The notes below the pieces were generated by a model. It ran no database searches and was not told the origin of the DNA. It worked only from the letters and a program-made list of their open reading frames with translations. This document shows, piece by piece, positions 23,479-32,456 of a stretch of 34,855 bases of DNA (its first letter is position 1; every line of letters begins with the position of its first letter). Position numbers and translations under genes: made by a program. The stretch is taken from contig CAZQOV010000012.1 in assembly GCA_964595055.1 (NCBI GenBank), positions 1 to 34,855 of the forward strand, written 5' to 3'. The DNA is from CAYRTD01 sp964595055. Lineage in GTDB: Bacteria; Bacteroidota; Bacteroidia; Bacteroidales; GCA-2748055.

Positions 23479-24444
23479 ATGAATGATAAGGCAATGTATT
23501 CCGGTTTTGAGTGCCTTAAGGAAGAAAAGACCTTTATGTACCACATGCCTGCATGGGTAAATTATTATTATTCCAGTCTTAGAGTATATATCGACAAGCT
23601 TCAGAATTACAAAAGGGTAAAAAAAGAGTTTTATGATAAGCTCGGCTATGAATTAAAACTTGATTCTCCTCGTTCGTTGAATGAGAAAGTGACCTGGAAG
23701 AAACTCTTTGACAGGAATCCTCTTCTCACTGTAACAGCTGATAAGTATGAAGTAAGGTCTTACCTGAAAAACCTGCTTGACAAAGAAGAGGCCGATAAAT
23801 TATTGATTCCACTGCTTTATGTTACGGAAGATCCAAATGACATTTCCTTTGAAAATCTTCCTGAAAAATATGTAATAAAACCCAACCATGGAAGCCGGAT
23901 GCATCTTATCATCAAAAACAATAAGGAGGTTTCACCATCACGGATAATAAAACTGTGCAAACTCTGGCTAAAAAATAATTATGGGTTTTATACACATGAG
24001 TGGGCCTATAAAGATATTAAAAGAAAGATCGTTGTTGAGAAATTGCTGGAAACAAAAAACGGAAATCTGCCCCTGGATTATAAGTTTTTTTGCTTTCATG
24101 CTGAGTGTAAAGTTATTCGGGCTGCACTAAACCGCTTTGGTGAAACGAACCTGTCAGGATATTTTGATAAAGAATGGAATGTGTTGCCGGTTTGCCGGCC
24201 GGGCTACCAGAGTGTAAACACAAACTTTGACAAGCCTGTGAACCTGGATAAGATGATACAGATAGCCGAAAAGATTTCTAAAGATTTTGACTTTGTCAGG
24301 GTTGACCTCTATAACTGTGATGGGGATATCTATTTCGGTGAGTTTACTCATTATCCAACATCCGGATTGGCAAGATTTGAACCAGCAGGATTTGATTATA
24401 CGCTTGGGGACTACTGGGATTTAAAGCCATATTATTGGAAATAG
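23479..24444 (+). CDS. TupA-like ATP-grasp protein, copy 2
   Basis: This protein is a close full-length paralogue of the preceding one, sharing the T-A-D-K-Y-E-V-R, Y-V-I-K-P-N-H-G-S-R-M-H-L-I and D-Y-K-F-F-C-F-H blocks and F-G-E-F-T-H-Y-P near the C-terminus. The frame extends upstream to an ATG at 23341, which would add 46 residues of unlike composition. The ATG at 23479 gives 321 residues, exactly the length of copy 1, and lines up with its N-terminus, so it is preferred. The two have diverged throughout at nucleotide level, so the duplication is not recent and both copies may be kept for different acceptors or donors. Confidence 0.85.
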   Translation: MNDKAMYSGFECLKEEKTFMYHMPAWVNYYYSSLRVYIDKLQNYKRVKKEFYDKLGYELKLDSPRSLNEKVTWKKLFDRNPLLTVTADKYEVRSYLKNLLDKEEADKLLIPLLYVTEDPNDISFENLPEKYVIKPNHGSRMHLIIKNNKEVSPSRIIKLCKLWLKNNYGFYTHEWAYKDIKRKIVVEKLLETKNGNLPLDYKFFCFHAECKVIRAALNRFGETNLSGYFDKEWNVLPVCRPGYQSVNTNFDKPVNLDKMIQIAEKISKDFDFVRVDLYNCDGDIYFGEFTHYPTSGLARFEPAGFDYTLGDYWDLKPYYWK

Positions 24445-24689
24445 CTCTCCTGGCTGCTAAATAAATACAGGAAATGAATTATTTAACCCTTTTCATAATC
24501 CAAATTGTAGTTTTCCCTCTCAACCGGGAATGGACATTGCTCTTCACGGGCAATACTATCCCCGGGAAGAATGCGAAATTCAATAAGCATTGTGAATTTA
24601 TATGCAATTAGCGAAACTAAATTTTTGGTGCTTTCGTTAAGTAAATTACCTGGTTTATTAAAGGGTTGAAAGTTTTTAATCGATATGAA

Positions 24690-25634
24690 ATGAAAAAGAC
24701 AAAAGCCACAGTTATTATACCCACATATAATTCTCATAAAACCTTAGCTTACACTATTAAAGGCTTATTGCAGCAAAGTTCCTATGATTGTATAGATAAA
24801 ATTATTATTGTCGATTCCTCCGACAATGAAGAATCTTTGGCTCAATTGGATGAATTCAAAAAGATCAAGAAAATAGCCGTTTATACTTCCGGTGTTCGAG
24901 TGATGCCTGCTATTCAAAGGAATATCGGGGTTAAATATGCAAACACGGATTTATTGTGTTTTATTGATTCAGACGCCATGCCCGCTATTGATTGGATTGA
25001 AAATATCATCCGGGCATATGACTCCGGCATTAAGGTGGGTGGTGGTAGTTACCGGGTCCCGGAATTTCAGAAGTCAATGAAAATAGCCAAAGCCCAGTAT
25101 TATCTGGAGTTTAATGAATACATAGATAAGGGTAAGCCCAGGAAAAAGAAGTTTTTACCCTTTTGTAATTTGTTTTGTGATAAAAAACTTTTTCAGAAGG
25201 TTGGAGGAATTCCTGTTATCAGAGCCTCGGAAGATACCATGTTCGGTTTGGAAGTAAGCAAATACGAGCAAATTATGTTTATTCCCGATATTAAGGTGTC
25301 CCATATTTTCAGGGAAGATAAGCAGCATTATTTTAGCAATCAGGTATTACTGGGCAAATATATTTACATTTACCGAAGGTCTGCCTACGACAATCTTTAT
25401 TATCAGGGTATTTTCCCCTATATCTTCTTTCCTTTCTTTCTTTTATTAAAGATGACCAGAATTCTAAACCGGGTGTTCACTTCCGGATTTGGGAATATTT
25501 GTGGTTTTTTATCTTCTATTGGCTTATTTACAGCAGGCTTGTTCTTCTGGAGTAAAGGATTTTTAAAAGGAATATCAGAATACAAAAGAGATAATTTCGT
25601 CGTTCAAATAAAAGAGAATCCTACAATTTTCTAA
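24690..25634 (+). CDS. Membrane-associated glycosyltransferase family 2
   Basis: This 314-residue GT-A enzyme has A-T-V-I-I-P-T-Y-N-S at the N-terminus, I-I-V-D-S-S-D-N and the DxD-type F-I-D-S-D-A. Two hydrophobic segments near the C-terminus (about 230-250 and 265-290) suggest membrane attachment. The ATG at 24690 is preferred over an upstream in-frame TTG at 24666. The donor is unknown. It stands alone between a 245-base and a 280-base gap within the transferase run. Confidence 0.9.
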   Translation: MKKTKATVIIPTYNSHKTLAYTIKGLLQQSSYDCIDKIIIVDSSDNEESLAQLDEFKKIKKIAVYTSGVRVMPAIQRNIGVKYANTDLLCFIDSDAMPAIDWIENIIRAYDSGIKVGGGSYRVPEFQKSMKIAKAQYYLEFNEYIDKGKPRKKKFLPFCNLFCDKKLFQKVGGIPVIRASEDTMFGLEVSKYEQIMFIPDIKVSHIFREDKQHYFSNQVLLGKYIYIYRRSAYDNLYYQGIFPYIFFPFFLLLKMTRILNRVFTSGFGNICGFLSSIGLFTAGLFFWSKGFLKGISEYKRDNFVVQIKENPTIF

Positions 25635-25720
25635 TACCTGTTGAACTTTCTCATTTAATTTTTATTTCATCACAGAATGGATTGGATGCAATCATTGTAA
25701 GAGCGATGTTGAGTCGGACA

Positions 25721-25744
25721 CTTGCGGAAGCAGGCTTGTTTTTT
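25721..25744 (+). terminator. Weak candidate terminator after GT2 gene
   Basis: A 5-bp stem (25721-25725 with 25730-25734, one G-T pair) is capped by a GGAA tetraloop, and a T-rich tract follows at 25739-25744. It lies 86 bases after the GT2 stop. The stem is short, so termination is uncertain. Confidence 0.3.
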
Positions 25745-25914
25745 ATTAATAAAATGTTAAAAGCCCTAAAGAATTCCTTAAAAGATAAAACTTGTTTTAT
25801 ACTTTCATTTTATAGTACATTTAGGGAGTTTATGTATTATGCCGGAGTTTAATGATTTTACCGGGCATTTCCCGGAGATCATAATTTTAGTACTAACATT
25901 TCAATTTAATCTTC

Positions 25915-26667
25915 ATGACATCAAAGACTCCTTTTTTTAATTTGAAAATGAATGTGTTACGAGAAAATGAAGTTTTGCAAATTTGCGAGCACAGTCTTGA
26001 ATCGGACAAAGCTCTGGTTATTTTTTTCGTTAATGCCCATTGTTTTAATATAGCGCAGAATGATCCGGAATATTTGAAAACGGTGAATAATGCAGATCTA
26101 CTATTAAATGATGGGATAGGGTTAAAACTGGCCTCCTATTTTACTCCGGTTCGATTTCCGGAAAATCTGAATGGAACGGATCTCATCCCAAAAATATTAC
26201 GAAATGCTTCCGGATATGATGCCGGGGTTTATTTTCTTGGAGGTAAAGAACATGTTCCCGGCAAAGCAGCGGAAAGAGCAAGAGAAATGTTTCCCGGTTT
26301 CCGGATTGCCGGTTATCATTCAGGATATTTTGATGAAATTGAGGAAGAAAAAATTATTCAGGAAATAAACCATACCGGAGCGAAGATCCTGGTCATCGGA
26401 ATGGGGGTACCCAAGCAGGAATTTTGGGTTGCAGTTAACAAAATAAGGCTTAAAAATGTTAGAGTAATAATCGCAGGTGGAGCCATTCTTGATTTTCTGG
26501 CCCGGGAGATCCCACGGGCGCCTTTGTGGATGAGAAGGCTTTATCTGGAATGGCTTTTCAGGCTTTTTCTTGAACCCCGAAGAATGTGGAAGCGCTACCT
26601 GGTCGGGAATTTAAAGTTTTTCTATTATGTCATAAGAGACGCTTTGCCTAAAAAAAATGGAGTATGA
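25915..26667 (+). CDS. WecG/TagA/CpsF family glycosyltransferase
   Basis: This 250-residue protein belongs to GT26. It shows N-A-D-L-L-L-N-D66-G-I-G, with Asp66 in the place of the proposed catalytic base of TagA, then N-L-N-G-T-D-L-I, Y-F-L-G-G-K, I-G-M-G-V-P-K-Q-E-F-W and the closing A-P-L-W-M-R-R-L-Y-L-E-W-L-F-R-L segment. WecG and TagA transfer ManNAc (or ManNAcA) to lipid-linked GlcNAc as the second step of repeat assembly. By analogy this enzyme may add the second sugar here, which would require an initiating transferase not found in the window. Its stop overlaps the next ATG (ATGA at 26664-26667). Confidence 0.93.
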   Translation: MTSKTPFFNLKMNVLRENEVLQICEHSLESDKALVIFFVNAHCFNIAQNDPEYLKTVNNADLLLNDGIGLKLASYFTPVRFPENLNGTDLIPKILRNASGYDAGVYFLGGKEHVPGKAAERAREMFPGFRIAGYHSGYFDEIEEEKIIQEINHTGAKILVIGMGVPKQEFWVAVNKIRLKNVRVIIAGGAILDFLAREIPRAPLWMRRLYLEWLFRLFLEPRRMWKRYLVGNLKFFYYVIRDALPKKNGV

Positions 26668-27569
26668 AATATGCGGTGGTTATTCCGGTAAAGAATGAAG
26701 AGAAGACCATAAGAAATACACTTTATTCCCTGGTAAATCAGGAAATTCAATGTGTGAAATGTGTGGTTGTTGATGATATGTCAACCGATAATAGTTTATC
26801 TATTATCAAAGAGTTCCAGGAAAAATATCCTTTTATCCTTTATCTGAGAAATGAGACTTCTGATGATTATAAAGTGGGAGGACATGTTGTTGAACTTTTT
26901 AATCTTGGAGAAGAGCTGCTGAAAAAGGAAAATGTTGATTACGATTATATTGTTAAACTTGATGCGGATGTTTCTTTTGAAGCAGACTTTATGTTTAATA
27001 TCGCTTCAAAACTAAACTCAAATTGTAACTATGGCATTGTTTCCGGGACTCCATTTTATTATCAGGGGACACATAAGATTTTTGAGTATAGCCCACTCTG
27101 GCATACCCATGGTCAGTTTAAAATCTATGATCGCCAATGTCTCGAAGAGATTGGAGGCATAAAAAAAAGACTGGGCTGGGATTGTGCTGATAATATCATT
27201 GCCATGGAAAAGGGTTGGCAAACAGAAGCTTTTAGAGATGTCACCTATGAGATGTCGAGGAAAGTAGGAGGAAAGACTTCTCTTCTAAAAGGAAAAATTA
27301 AGCATGGTAAGGGGGCCTATAATCTGGGTTATAGTCCGGCTTACTTGATGATAAAATTTGCTCATGATCTTATGAAACCTCCGTATTTCCTGGGAGGCAT
27401 CAATTATATGTACGGCTACCTATACCAGTTTTTCCGAAGAGAGAAAAGGGTTTTGGATGAAAATGAGATCAAATTGCTTAGAAGGTTTTTCTGGAAGAGT
27501 TTTCACGAGCGTCTTAAACATCGAAGTTTCATTCTTTTTCAACTTTTTTTCCCAAAAAAAACCGCATAA
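26664..27569 (+). CDS. Glycosyltransferase family 2
   Basis: This 301-residue GT-A enzyme begins with Y-A-V-V-I-P-V-K-N-E-E, followed by V-V-V-D-D-M-S-T-D-N-S and the metal-binding K-L-D-A-D-V. A W-D-C-A-D-N-I-I-A-M-E segment near residues 172-182 is on the acceptor side. It overlaps the WecG-like gene by four bases, so the two are translationally coupled and probably act in succession. It ends the plus-strand block, with a bidirectional terminator just downstream. The sugar is unknown. Confidence 0.9.
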   Translation: MKYAVVIPVKNEEKTIRNTLYSLVNQEIQCVKCVVVDDMSTDNSLSIIKEFQEKYPFILYLRNETSDDYKVGGHVVELFNLGEELLKKENVDYDYIVKLDADVSFEADFMFNIASKLNSNCNYGIVSGTPFYYQGTHKIFEYSPLWHTHGQFKIYDRQCLEEIGGIKKRLGWDCADNIIAMEKGWQTEAFRDVTYEMSRKVGGKTSLLKGKIKHGKGAYNLGYSPAYLMIKFAHDLMKPPYFLGGINYMYGYLYQFFRREKRVLDENEIKLLRRFFWKSFHERLKHRSFILFQLFFPKKTA

Positions 27570-27604
27570 AAAAATCGATTGCTTCTGCTTTTGCCGGAAT
27601 TAGA

Positions 27605-27655
27605 AAAAAGAGAACCCAAACATTTTAAATCCGGATCCTGTGGTTCTCCTTTTTA
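27605..27655. terminator. Bidirectional terminator between GT2 and wzx
   Basis: GAGAACC (27610-27616) pairs with GGTTCTC (27642-27648). An A run lies to the left (27604-27609) and a T run to the right (27650-27654), so it can work for both the plus-strand GT2 gene and the minus-strand wzx gene in this 137-base convergent gap. Confidence 0.65.
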
Positions 27656-27706
27656 TTATTCCTGGTAGCTGATCAATTAATCCTTCATTTGGGGTTAAGG
27701 GTTTTG

Positions 27707-29152
27707 TCAAATTCTCTCAGGATTCTTTTTCATTTTCCTTTCAGCCATTTTTTCTTTTATTAATCCAATGAATTTATTGATATCCTGCTTCAAATAAAGG
27801 AGTAAATGAGCCAGATAGAATACCGCAATCACAACAAGAGCAAGGTAATGATCATAGAAATTAAAGTAAACCAAAAGAATACTCATGAAAAATTTGGGGG
27901 CCCAGAACGAAAGAAGTTCAGAGATTTTAAATTTCAGGGCTCTGTAAAAACCCATAATTACCTGAACGGGGATCATGATTATATTGGCCAGTGTATAAAA
28001 CAGGATTACATGTAATGGGGAATAGCGAACACCCAGAACAATAGCCGAGACGGACAAAACCGTGCTGATTATGCTCAATTTCAGTACGGTTTTCTCTTTC
28101 TTTTGCAATACATAAAAGTCGCCGGTTGCCGAAAAGATGGTTTGGATCAATATAAGAATTCCGACATAGGGAAGGAACTGAATGACACCGGTCCAGTCTT
28201 GACCCCACAAAATCAATACAATGGGTTTGGCCAATAGGATAAGGGCAAAGCCAATAGGATAATTAATAAGGCTGAGCCCTCCCAGAATGGTTAAGAGCTC
28301 TTTATTTACATCACCCCCTTCATCTTTGAGTTTTTTAAGGCTGGGAAACAGAACAACACCAAAAACGGTAGTAACCAGCCGGGTTGCCAGGTAAATGAAA
28401 CGATAAGCCCGGTTATACAAACCCAGAGCCGCGTCGCCGAAAAATTTCCCGATTAAAAGGTTGTCAATGTTCCGGCTCCAGTAATTAAATATCCCGCTTA
28501 TGGTGATGCTGCCAACCAGTGTACGGATTTCTTTCAGCAATCCAAAGGCATCGTGAAAACCATAGAGCGCGGGGGTGAAATCCACCTTTTTTGAAATATA
28601 CAAAAACTTAATGAAAGGTGAAAGGGTAAGAGGGATGATCAATGACCAATACGAAAAACCCAAAAAGGCCAGAATGATCATTAAAATGACCTGAAAGATG
28701 GTTTGTATGATACTGCCTACACCAAGAATATTGAATTTCAGCTCTTTTGTAGCGAGAGACCCGGGAACGAAATTGATGCTTTCAAAAATAAAAATGAACC
28801 CCATAACCATGGTCGGAAAGATAAGCTTCATGTTCTCATAAAAGAGAGCTATTGGATAAGCGAGCATGGCAAACAGGACAAAAAGCGTTAACCCAATCCA
28901 TATAGAGAGACTGAAAAACCGTTTTATTTTATCTTTATCATAATCGTTTCGGATTATGGCGTGTTTAATGCCCACATTTGTCAAAACAAAAATGAACCCG
29001 CTGAAAATGATGATCAGTGCTACAAAGCCATATTCTTCGGGACTTATAAGTCTTGATAAAACAATCGTCGAGATAAATTCAATAACCTGTACGATATAGG
29101 TATAGCTTCCAAACTTTGCAATATTTCGTATAAAATCCTTTTTAAATCCCAT
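27707..29152 (-). CDS. wzx: Wzx-type polysaccharide flippase (MOP superfamily)
   Basis: This 481-residue protein is almost wholly hydrophobic, with about 12-14 predicted membrane segments. It starts with the F-I-R-N-I-A-K-F-G-S-Y-T-Y motif and has L-S-R-L-I-S-P-E-E-Y-G near residue 35, both typical of WzxC/RfbX-type oligosaccharide flippases. N-I-D-N-L-L-I-G-K-F-F-G near residues 225-240 is another family hallmark. It should move the lipid-linked repeat unit across the inner membrane. It is the last gene of the minus-strand block, 116 bases after wzy. Confidence 0.92.
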   Translation of the reverse strand: MGFKKDFIRNIAKFGSYTYIVQVIEFISTIVLSRLISPEEYGFVALIIIFSGFIFVLTNVGIKHAIIRNDYDKDKIKRFFSLSIWIGLTLFVLFAMLAYPIALFYENMKLIFPTMVMGFIFIFESINFVPGSLATKELKFNILGVGSIIQTIFQVILMIILAFLGFSYWSLIIPLTLSPFIKFLYISKKVDFTPALYGFHDAFGLLKEIRTLVGSITISGIFNYWSRNIDNLLIGKFFGDAALGLYNRAYRFIYLATRLVTTVFGVVLFPSLKKLKDEGGDVNKELLTILGGLSLINYPIGFALILLAKPIVLILWGQDWTGVIQFLPYVGILILIQTIFSATGDFYVLQKKEKTVLKLSIISTVLSVSAIVLGVRYSPLHVILFYTLANIIMIPVQVIMGFYRALKFKISELLSFWAPKFFMSILLVYFNFYDHYLALVVIAVFYLAHLLLYLKQDINKFIGLIKEKMAERKMKKNPERI

Positions 29153-29268
29153 GTATGAGTGTTTTGTAAATCCCCCGCTTTAGCAGGTAAAAACAGTTTG
29201 CAATATTTATATTATCTCTCAGGAACAATTGTGTTAAAAAAAATGATCCCTTACCTAGGAAAAATCTT

Positions 29269-30525
29269 CTATATATTGACCTGACCGGGAACGCTCCGGG
29301 CAGATGCGACTTCTTCACGTTTTGTTGCATTTTCCTTTTTCAGCTCATAATTGCCCAGGTCAAAAAGGTAAGCAATAATGATCAGGGTAATACTCGGGAC
29401 ACCAAAAACACCTTTTGAGGTAAATAAGGAAAACAATTGAAGGTATACAAAGTATCGCAGGTATTCATAATGTTTAGGAACTTTGATGGTCAGAAGTCTT
29501 GCCAGCATTATAATTGCGGCGATAACAAAAATGACTCCATATCGCACATAATCCCCGATTATTCCGATATCGGATAAATATAATCCTTTCGTTAGCTGGA
29601 GGTAAACCATTTTCAACCCATATTGGCTGGCTTCATGGCCTTCACCGTTACCAAAAATATAGGTCAGGAAAGAGGGTTGAAATTTTCCTGTAAAATATTC
29701 TATAGCTTTGATCCTGACACTTTCTCTTTGTCCGCTGGTCTGCACCTTCGATACGGTAAACAATTCAATAAAAAGGTCATAAAAGATCAGAAAAACGGCT
29801 CCCATTCCTATCAAAATCAGAAAACTGATGAGAAAACGCGACTTCACCTCTTTTGATCTGAACAGATTGATAATGGTAAGAAGGACAAGAGAGGCTATAA
29901 GCTGACGGGTTGCTTGCAGGATGAATATACTTAAGGCCAGCAGGGCGATTATAATTGGTAATGCCTTATTGCTTTTAAAAAACTGATTGAGGTAATAAAA
30001 ATAAACAATGATGGAAAAACTCATCGAGGGTAAAAACAATCGGAGAGTTCCTCTGTCAATGCTCATTCGTACATCAAAAATCCGTGTTGGATAAATAAAG
30101 GTTTGTATATAGAATGCCAGGATGGTAAATAATCCAATAAAAATGAAAAACTTCTCAAGGGTTCGTCTATTATAGTCATAGGCATGAAGCATGTAATACA
30201 GAAAATAGAAAAACAAGCCTCTGCTGATCCAAATCGATAAGATAAAGGATTGATTATGATATGCTTTAGTGACAGGGATGGATAAAAACAAGGCCAACAG
30301 AAACAACGCAATAGGTAAAGAAAAATTTTTCGGGATTTTTCTTTCCGTACTATCATATACAACCTTTACAATTAGCATTAAGAAGATTAAAGATATTGCA
30401 ACAAAGCCACTTATTACCCGAAGATCTCTTGGAATGGCATCAAGACTGAACAATTGAAAATACCCGAATATTATGAAAAGTAAAACGATAATCTTGAAAA
30501 CGCTGTCTCTTGCTGCTACTTGCAT
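29269..30525 (-). CDS. wzy: Wzy-type O-antigen / EPS polymerase
   Basis: This 418-residue integral membrane protein has about ten or more membrane segments and a large extracytoplasmic loop at about residues 255-325, with Q-R-E-S-V-R and F-G-N-G-E-G-H, the usual place of the Wzy/WaaL active loop. It looks like an O-antigen ligase-fold protein; next to Wzx and with Wzc present, polymerase is the better call than ligase. A charged, cytoplasm-facing tail ends the protein. It sits 37 bases after the GT8 gene. Confidence 0.85.
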   Translation of the reverse strand: MQVAARDSVFKIIVLLFIIFGYFQLFSLDAIPRDLRVISGFVAISLIFLMLIVKVVYDSTERKIPKNFSLPIALFLLALFLSIPVTKAYHNQSFILSIWISRGLFFYFLYYMLHAYDYNRRTLEKFFIFIGLFTILAFYIQTFIYPTRIFDVRMSIDRGTLRLFLPSMSFSIIVYFYYLNQFFKSNKALPIIIALLALSIFILQATRQLIASLVLLTIINLFRSKEVKSRFLISFLILIGMGAVFLIFYDLFIELFTVSKVQTSGQRESVRIKAIEYFTGKFQPSFLTYIFGNGEGHEASQYGLKMVYLQLTKGLYLSDIGIIGDYVRYGVIFVIAAIIMLARLLTIKVPKHYEYLRYFVYLQLFSLFTSKGVFGVPSITLIIIAYLFDLGNYELKKENATKREEVASARSVPGQVNI

Positions 30526-30562
30526 ATTTTAATAGGATCTCTTTGTACTAGAAATTCATTTC

Positions 30563-31456
30563 TCAATAATTGTAATCTATACAATCTCTCCTCCGAAGAT
30601 TTTTTTTATATATTTTTTTTAAAAAGTTTTTCAGGGTAAGATCATCATAGGAAACTTTGTAACCGTTTAATCTCATATATTTTATAAACTCGTCTTTAAA
30701 TGGGTGATTATTCATAAAATGCCAGGGTTTGGATAGGGTGGTGAAATGAACAATTGCCGGATCACGTAAAGCTTTAGCGATCTGGTCTTCTGAATACAAA
30801 TCGGAAGAGAAATCGGGATAGTAGAATTTGGTCTGCACATTCCATTCCGGATCTAAGGCCATCCACTGATTTTCAAAAAATCCATTTAACACATCCTGAT
30901 CAGCATATAATAAACTGTCTTTAAATTTCTTTGCGTAATTAAGAATATCCTTTGTTAAATTTTCTTCCCGTATCTTTTTTGCATTCAGAATCAGGACTCC
31001 TGAATTAAAATAACTTGACCCTTTTGCCATGCCCAGCGAATCATGCCTTTCAAATCCCGGGTTTTCTACCGCTGCCAGGCAGTATCCCGAGAGCTCTTTT
31101 TTAAATAAGGGATTCAAAGATTTTCGGACAATGACGTCAGCATCGAGGTATACGATTTTTTCTGCTTCCCGGATAATATCCGGCAATTTTAACCGGTAGT
31201 ACACAGCAGGGGTAAAATAAAAATTTTTCGGAAGATCCTGGAATTCTGCTGGCTTCATTTTAATAAAATTCATATGAAAATGACTATTCTCAACTATTTT
31301 ATTAATATAGGATAAGTCTTTTTTATCCAGGTCTGTATGTAAAATATAGATTTCAGTGGGATCCTCGGAATCTGAGTTTAGGCGAATACTTTTTAAGGCA
31401 CCCGTAAGAATTTTATAATAGGTTTTATCAATTGAAAATGCTAAGTAATTTGTCAT
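30563..31456 (-). CDS. Glycosyltransferase family 8
   Basis: This 297-residue retaining GT-A enzyme shows the GT8 pattern: A-V-Y-Y-R-L near residue 84, the metal-binding I-V-Y-L-D105-A-D107, Y-F-N-S-G-V-L-I-L-N near 148, D-Q-D-V-L-N near 185 and a C-terminal H-F-T-T-L-S-K-P-W-H that supplies the second metal/diphosphate contact. GT8 enzymes of LPS and capsule loci usually transfer glucose or galactose from UDP-sugars. It lies 18 bases from the upstream GT2 gene and belongs to the minus-strand operon. Confidence 0.93.
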   Translation of the reverse strand: MTNYLAFSIDKTYYKILTGALKSIRLNSDSEDPTEIYILHTDLDKKDLSYINKIVENSHFHMNFIKMKPAEFQDLPKNFYFTPAVYYRLKLPDIIREAEKIVYLDADVIVRKSLNPLFKKELSGYCLAAVENPGFERHDSLGMAKGSSYFNSGVLILNAKKIREENLTKDILNYAKKFKDSLLYADQDVLNGFFENQWMALDPEWNVQTKFYYPDFSSDLYSEDQIAKALRDPAIVHFTTLSKPWHFMNNHPFKDEFIKYMRLNGYKVSYDDLTLKNFLKKIYKKNLRRRDCIDYNY

Positions 31457-31474
31457 CTCAAAATTTATTAGGAT

Positions 31475-32404
31475 TTATTTTTTCCAAATGCTTTCGATTG
31501 ACTTTCCAAAAGCTACAAATAATAATGCTTTTAGGTATTGAGTGAGTAACCGGGAATGTACAGAGGAAAGTAGTCCGATGGATCGGAGGGCATTTTTTCT
31601 AATATCACTGCCCGGTTTATCAAGAACCGACCTGACGAGCGCTTCTATTTTGGCCTTCCTGAATTTATGAAAAGATTTCTTGCCGCTAACCTGCAGCATC
31701 TGCTCACCCCATTTATCAAAAAGTATATCAAGACCGGCTAATCTTTTATTGATGTCCTTAGCCATCTGATGCCCCTGATGCTCATATTTTCTGATAAGGG
31801 GTTCGGGAACATAATCAAAGCTATAGTTCAATTTTGCTATTCTTAACCACAGATCATAGTCCACAAATGTGGGTAAATTTTCATCAAATCCTTCAACCTT
31901 ATCCAGTGCTTCTTTTTTTACGAGAAACATGGTGGGGGTAGCAGGGCAGAATCCGGAAAGAAAATCTTTATAAAGTTTACCTTTACGGAAATTACCATTC
32001 TTAACCGCATGTTTCTTTTTGATCTCATCAATTTCCAGATAACCGGTATAAACAGCACCCAGGTCCGGATCATCCGTTTGGTTGAAAATTCTGAGTTGTT
32101 TTTCAAGTTTTGTGGGCATCCATTCATCATCTGAGTCCAGAAAGCCAATGTATTTTCCTTTTGCTTTTCTAATTCCGATGTTCCTTGCCCGGCACTGACC
32201 CACATTTTTTTCCAAACCTACATAAACGATTTTATCGTTGTCCATTTTTTTAATGGTTTCTTCAGTGTTGTCGGTCGACGCATCATCAATAATCAGGATC
32301 TCATAATTGTCAAAGCTTTGATCGAGGATGCTTTGTATTGCCCTTTTAACCATATCTGCCCGGTTGTAGGTTGGGACTATTACACTTACTAAAGGTGTTT
32401 TCAT
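31475..32404 (-). CDS. Glycosyltransferase family 2
   Basis: This 309-residue GT-A enzyme has S-V-I-V-P-T-Y-N-R-A at 7-16, I-I-D-D-A-S-T-D-N-T near 38-47, A-R-N-I-G near 73 and the DxD-type D90-S-D92-D93-E-W. These are standard features of GT2 enzymes in EPS loci. The C-terminal third is helical and basic, without a clear membrane span. It lies 52 bases from the GT2 gene upstream and 18 from the GT8 gene downstream. Donor and linkage are unknown. Confidence 0.93.
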   Translation of the reverse strand: MKTPLVSVIVPTYNRADMVKRAIQSILDQSFDNYEILIIDDASTDNTEETIKKMDNDKIVYVGLEKNVGQCRARNIGIRKAKGKYIGFLDSDDEWMPTKLEKQLRIFNQTDDPDLGAVYTGYLEIDEIKKKHAVKNGNFRKGKLYKDFLSGFCPATPTMFLVKKEALDKVEGFDENLPTFVDYDLWLRIAKLNYSFDYVPEPLIRKYEHQGHQMAKDINKRLAGLDILFDKWGEQMLQVSGKKSFHKFRKAKIEALVRSVLDKPGSDIRKNALRSIGLLSSVHSRLLTQYLKALLFVAFGKSIESIWKK

Positions 32405-32456
32405 AAGGAAAATGTGTGATCAATTAAAACCGTAAATAATAATAGAATCTTACTTT

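Noticed and set aside
25781..25805. AT-rich inverted repeat (ATAAAAC / GTTTTAT) upstream of the WecG-like gene
   Set aside because: The stem is A-T rich with a two-base loop and no T run after it; it could be chance in AT-rich DNA.
25861..25875. Short hairpin CCGGG / CCCGG about 40 bases before the WecG-like start
   Set aside because: A 5-bp stem without T tract or known regulatory match is too little to call.
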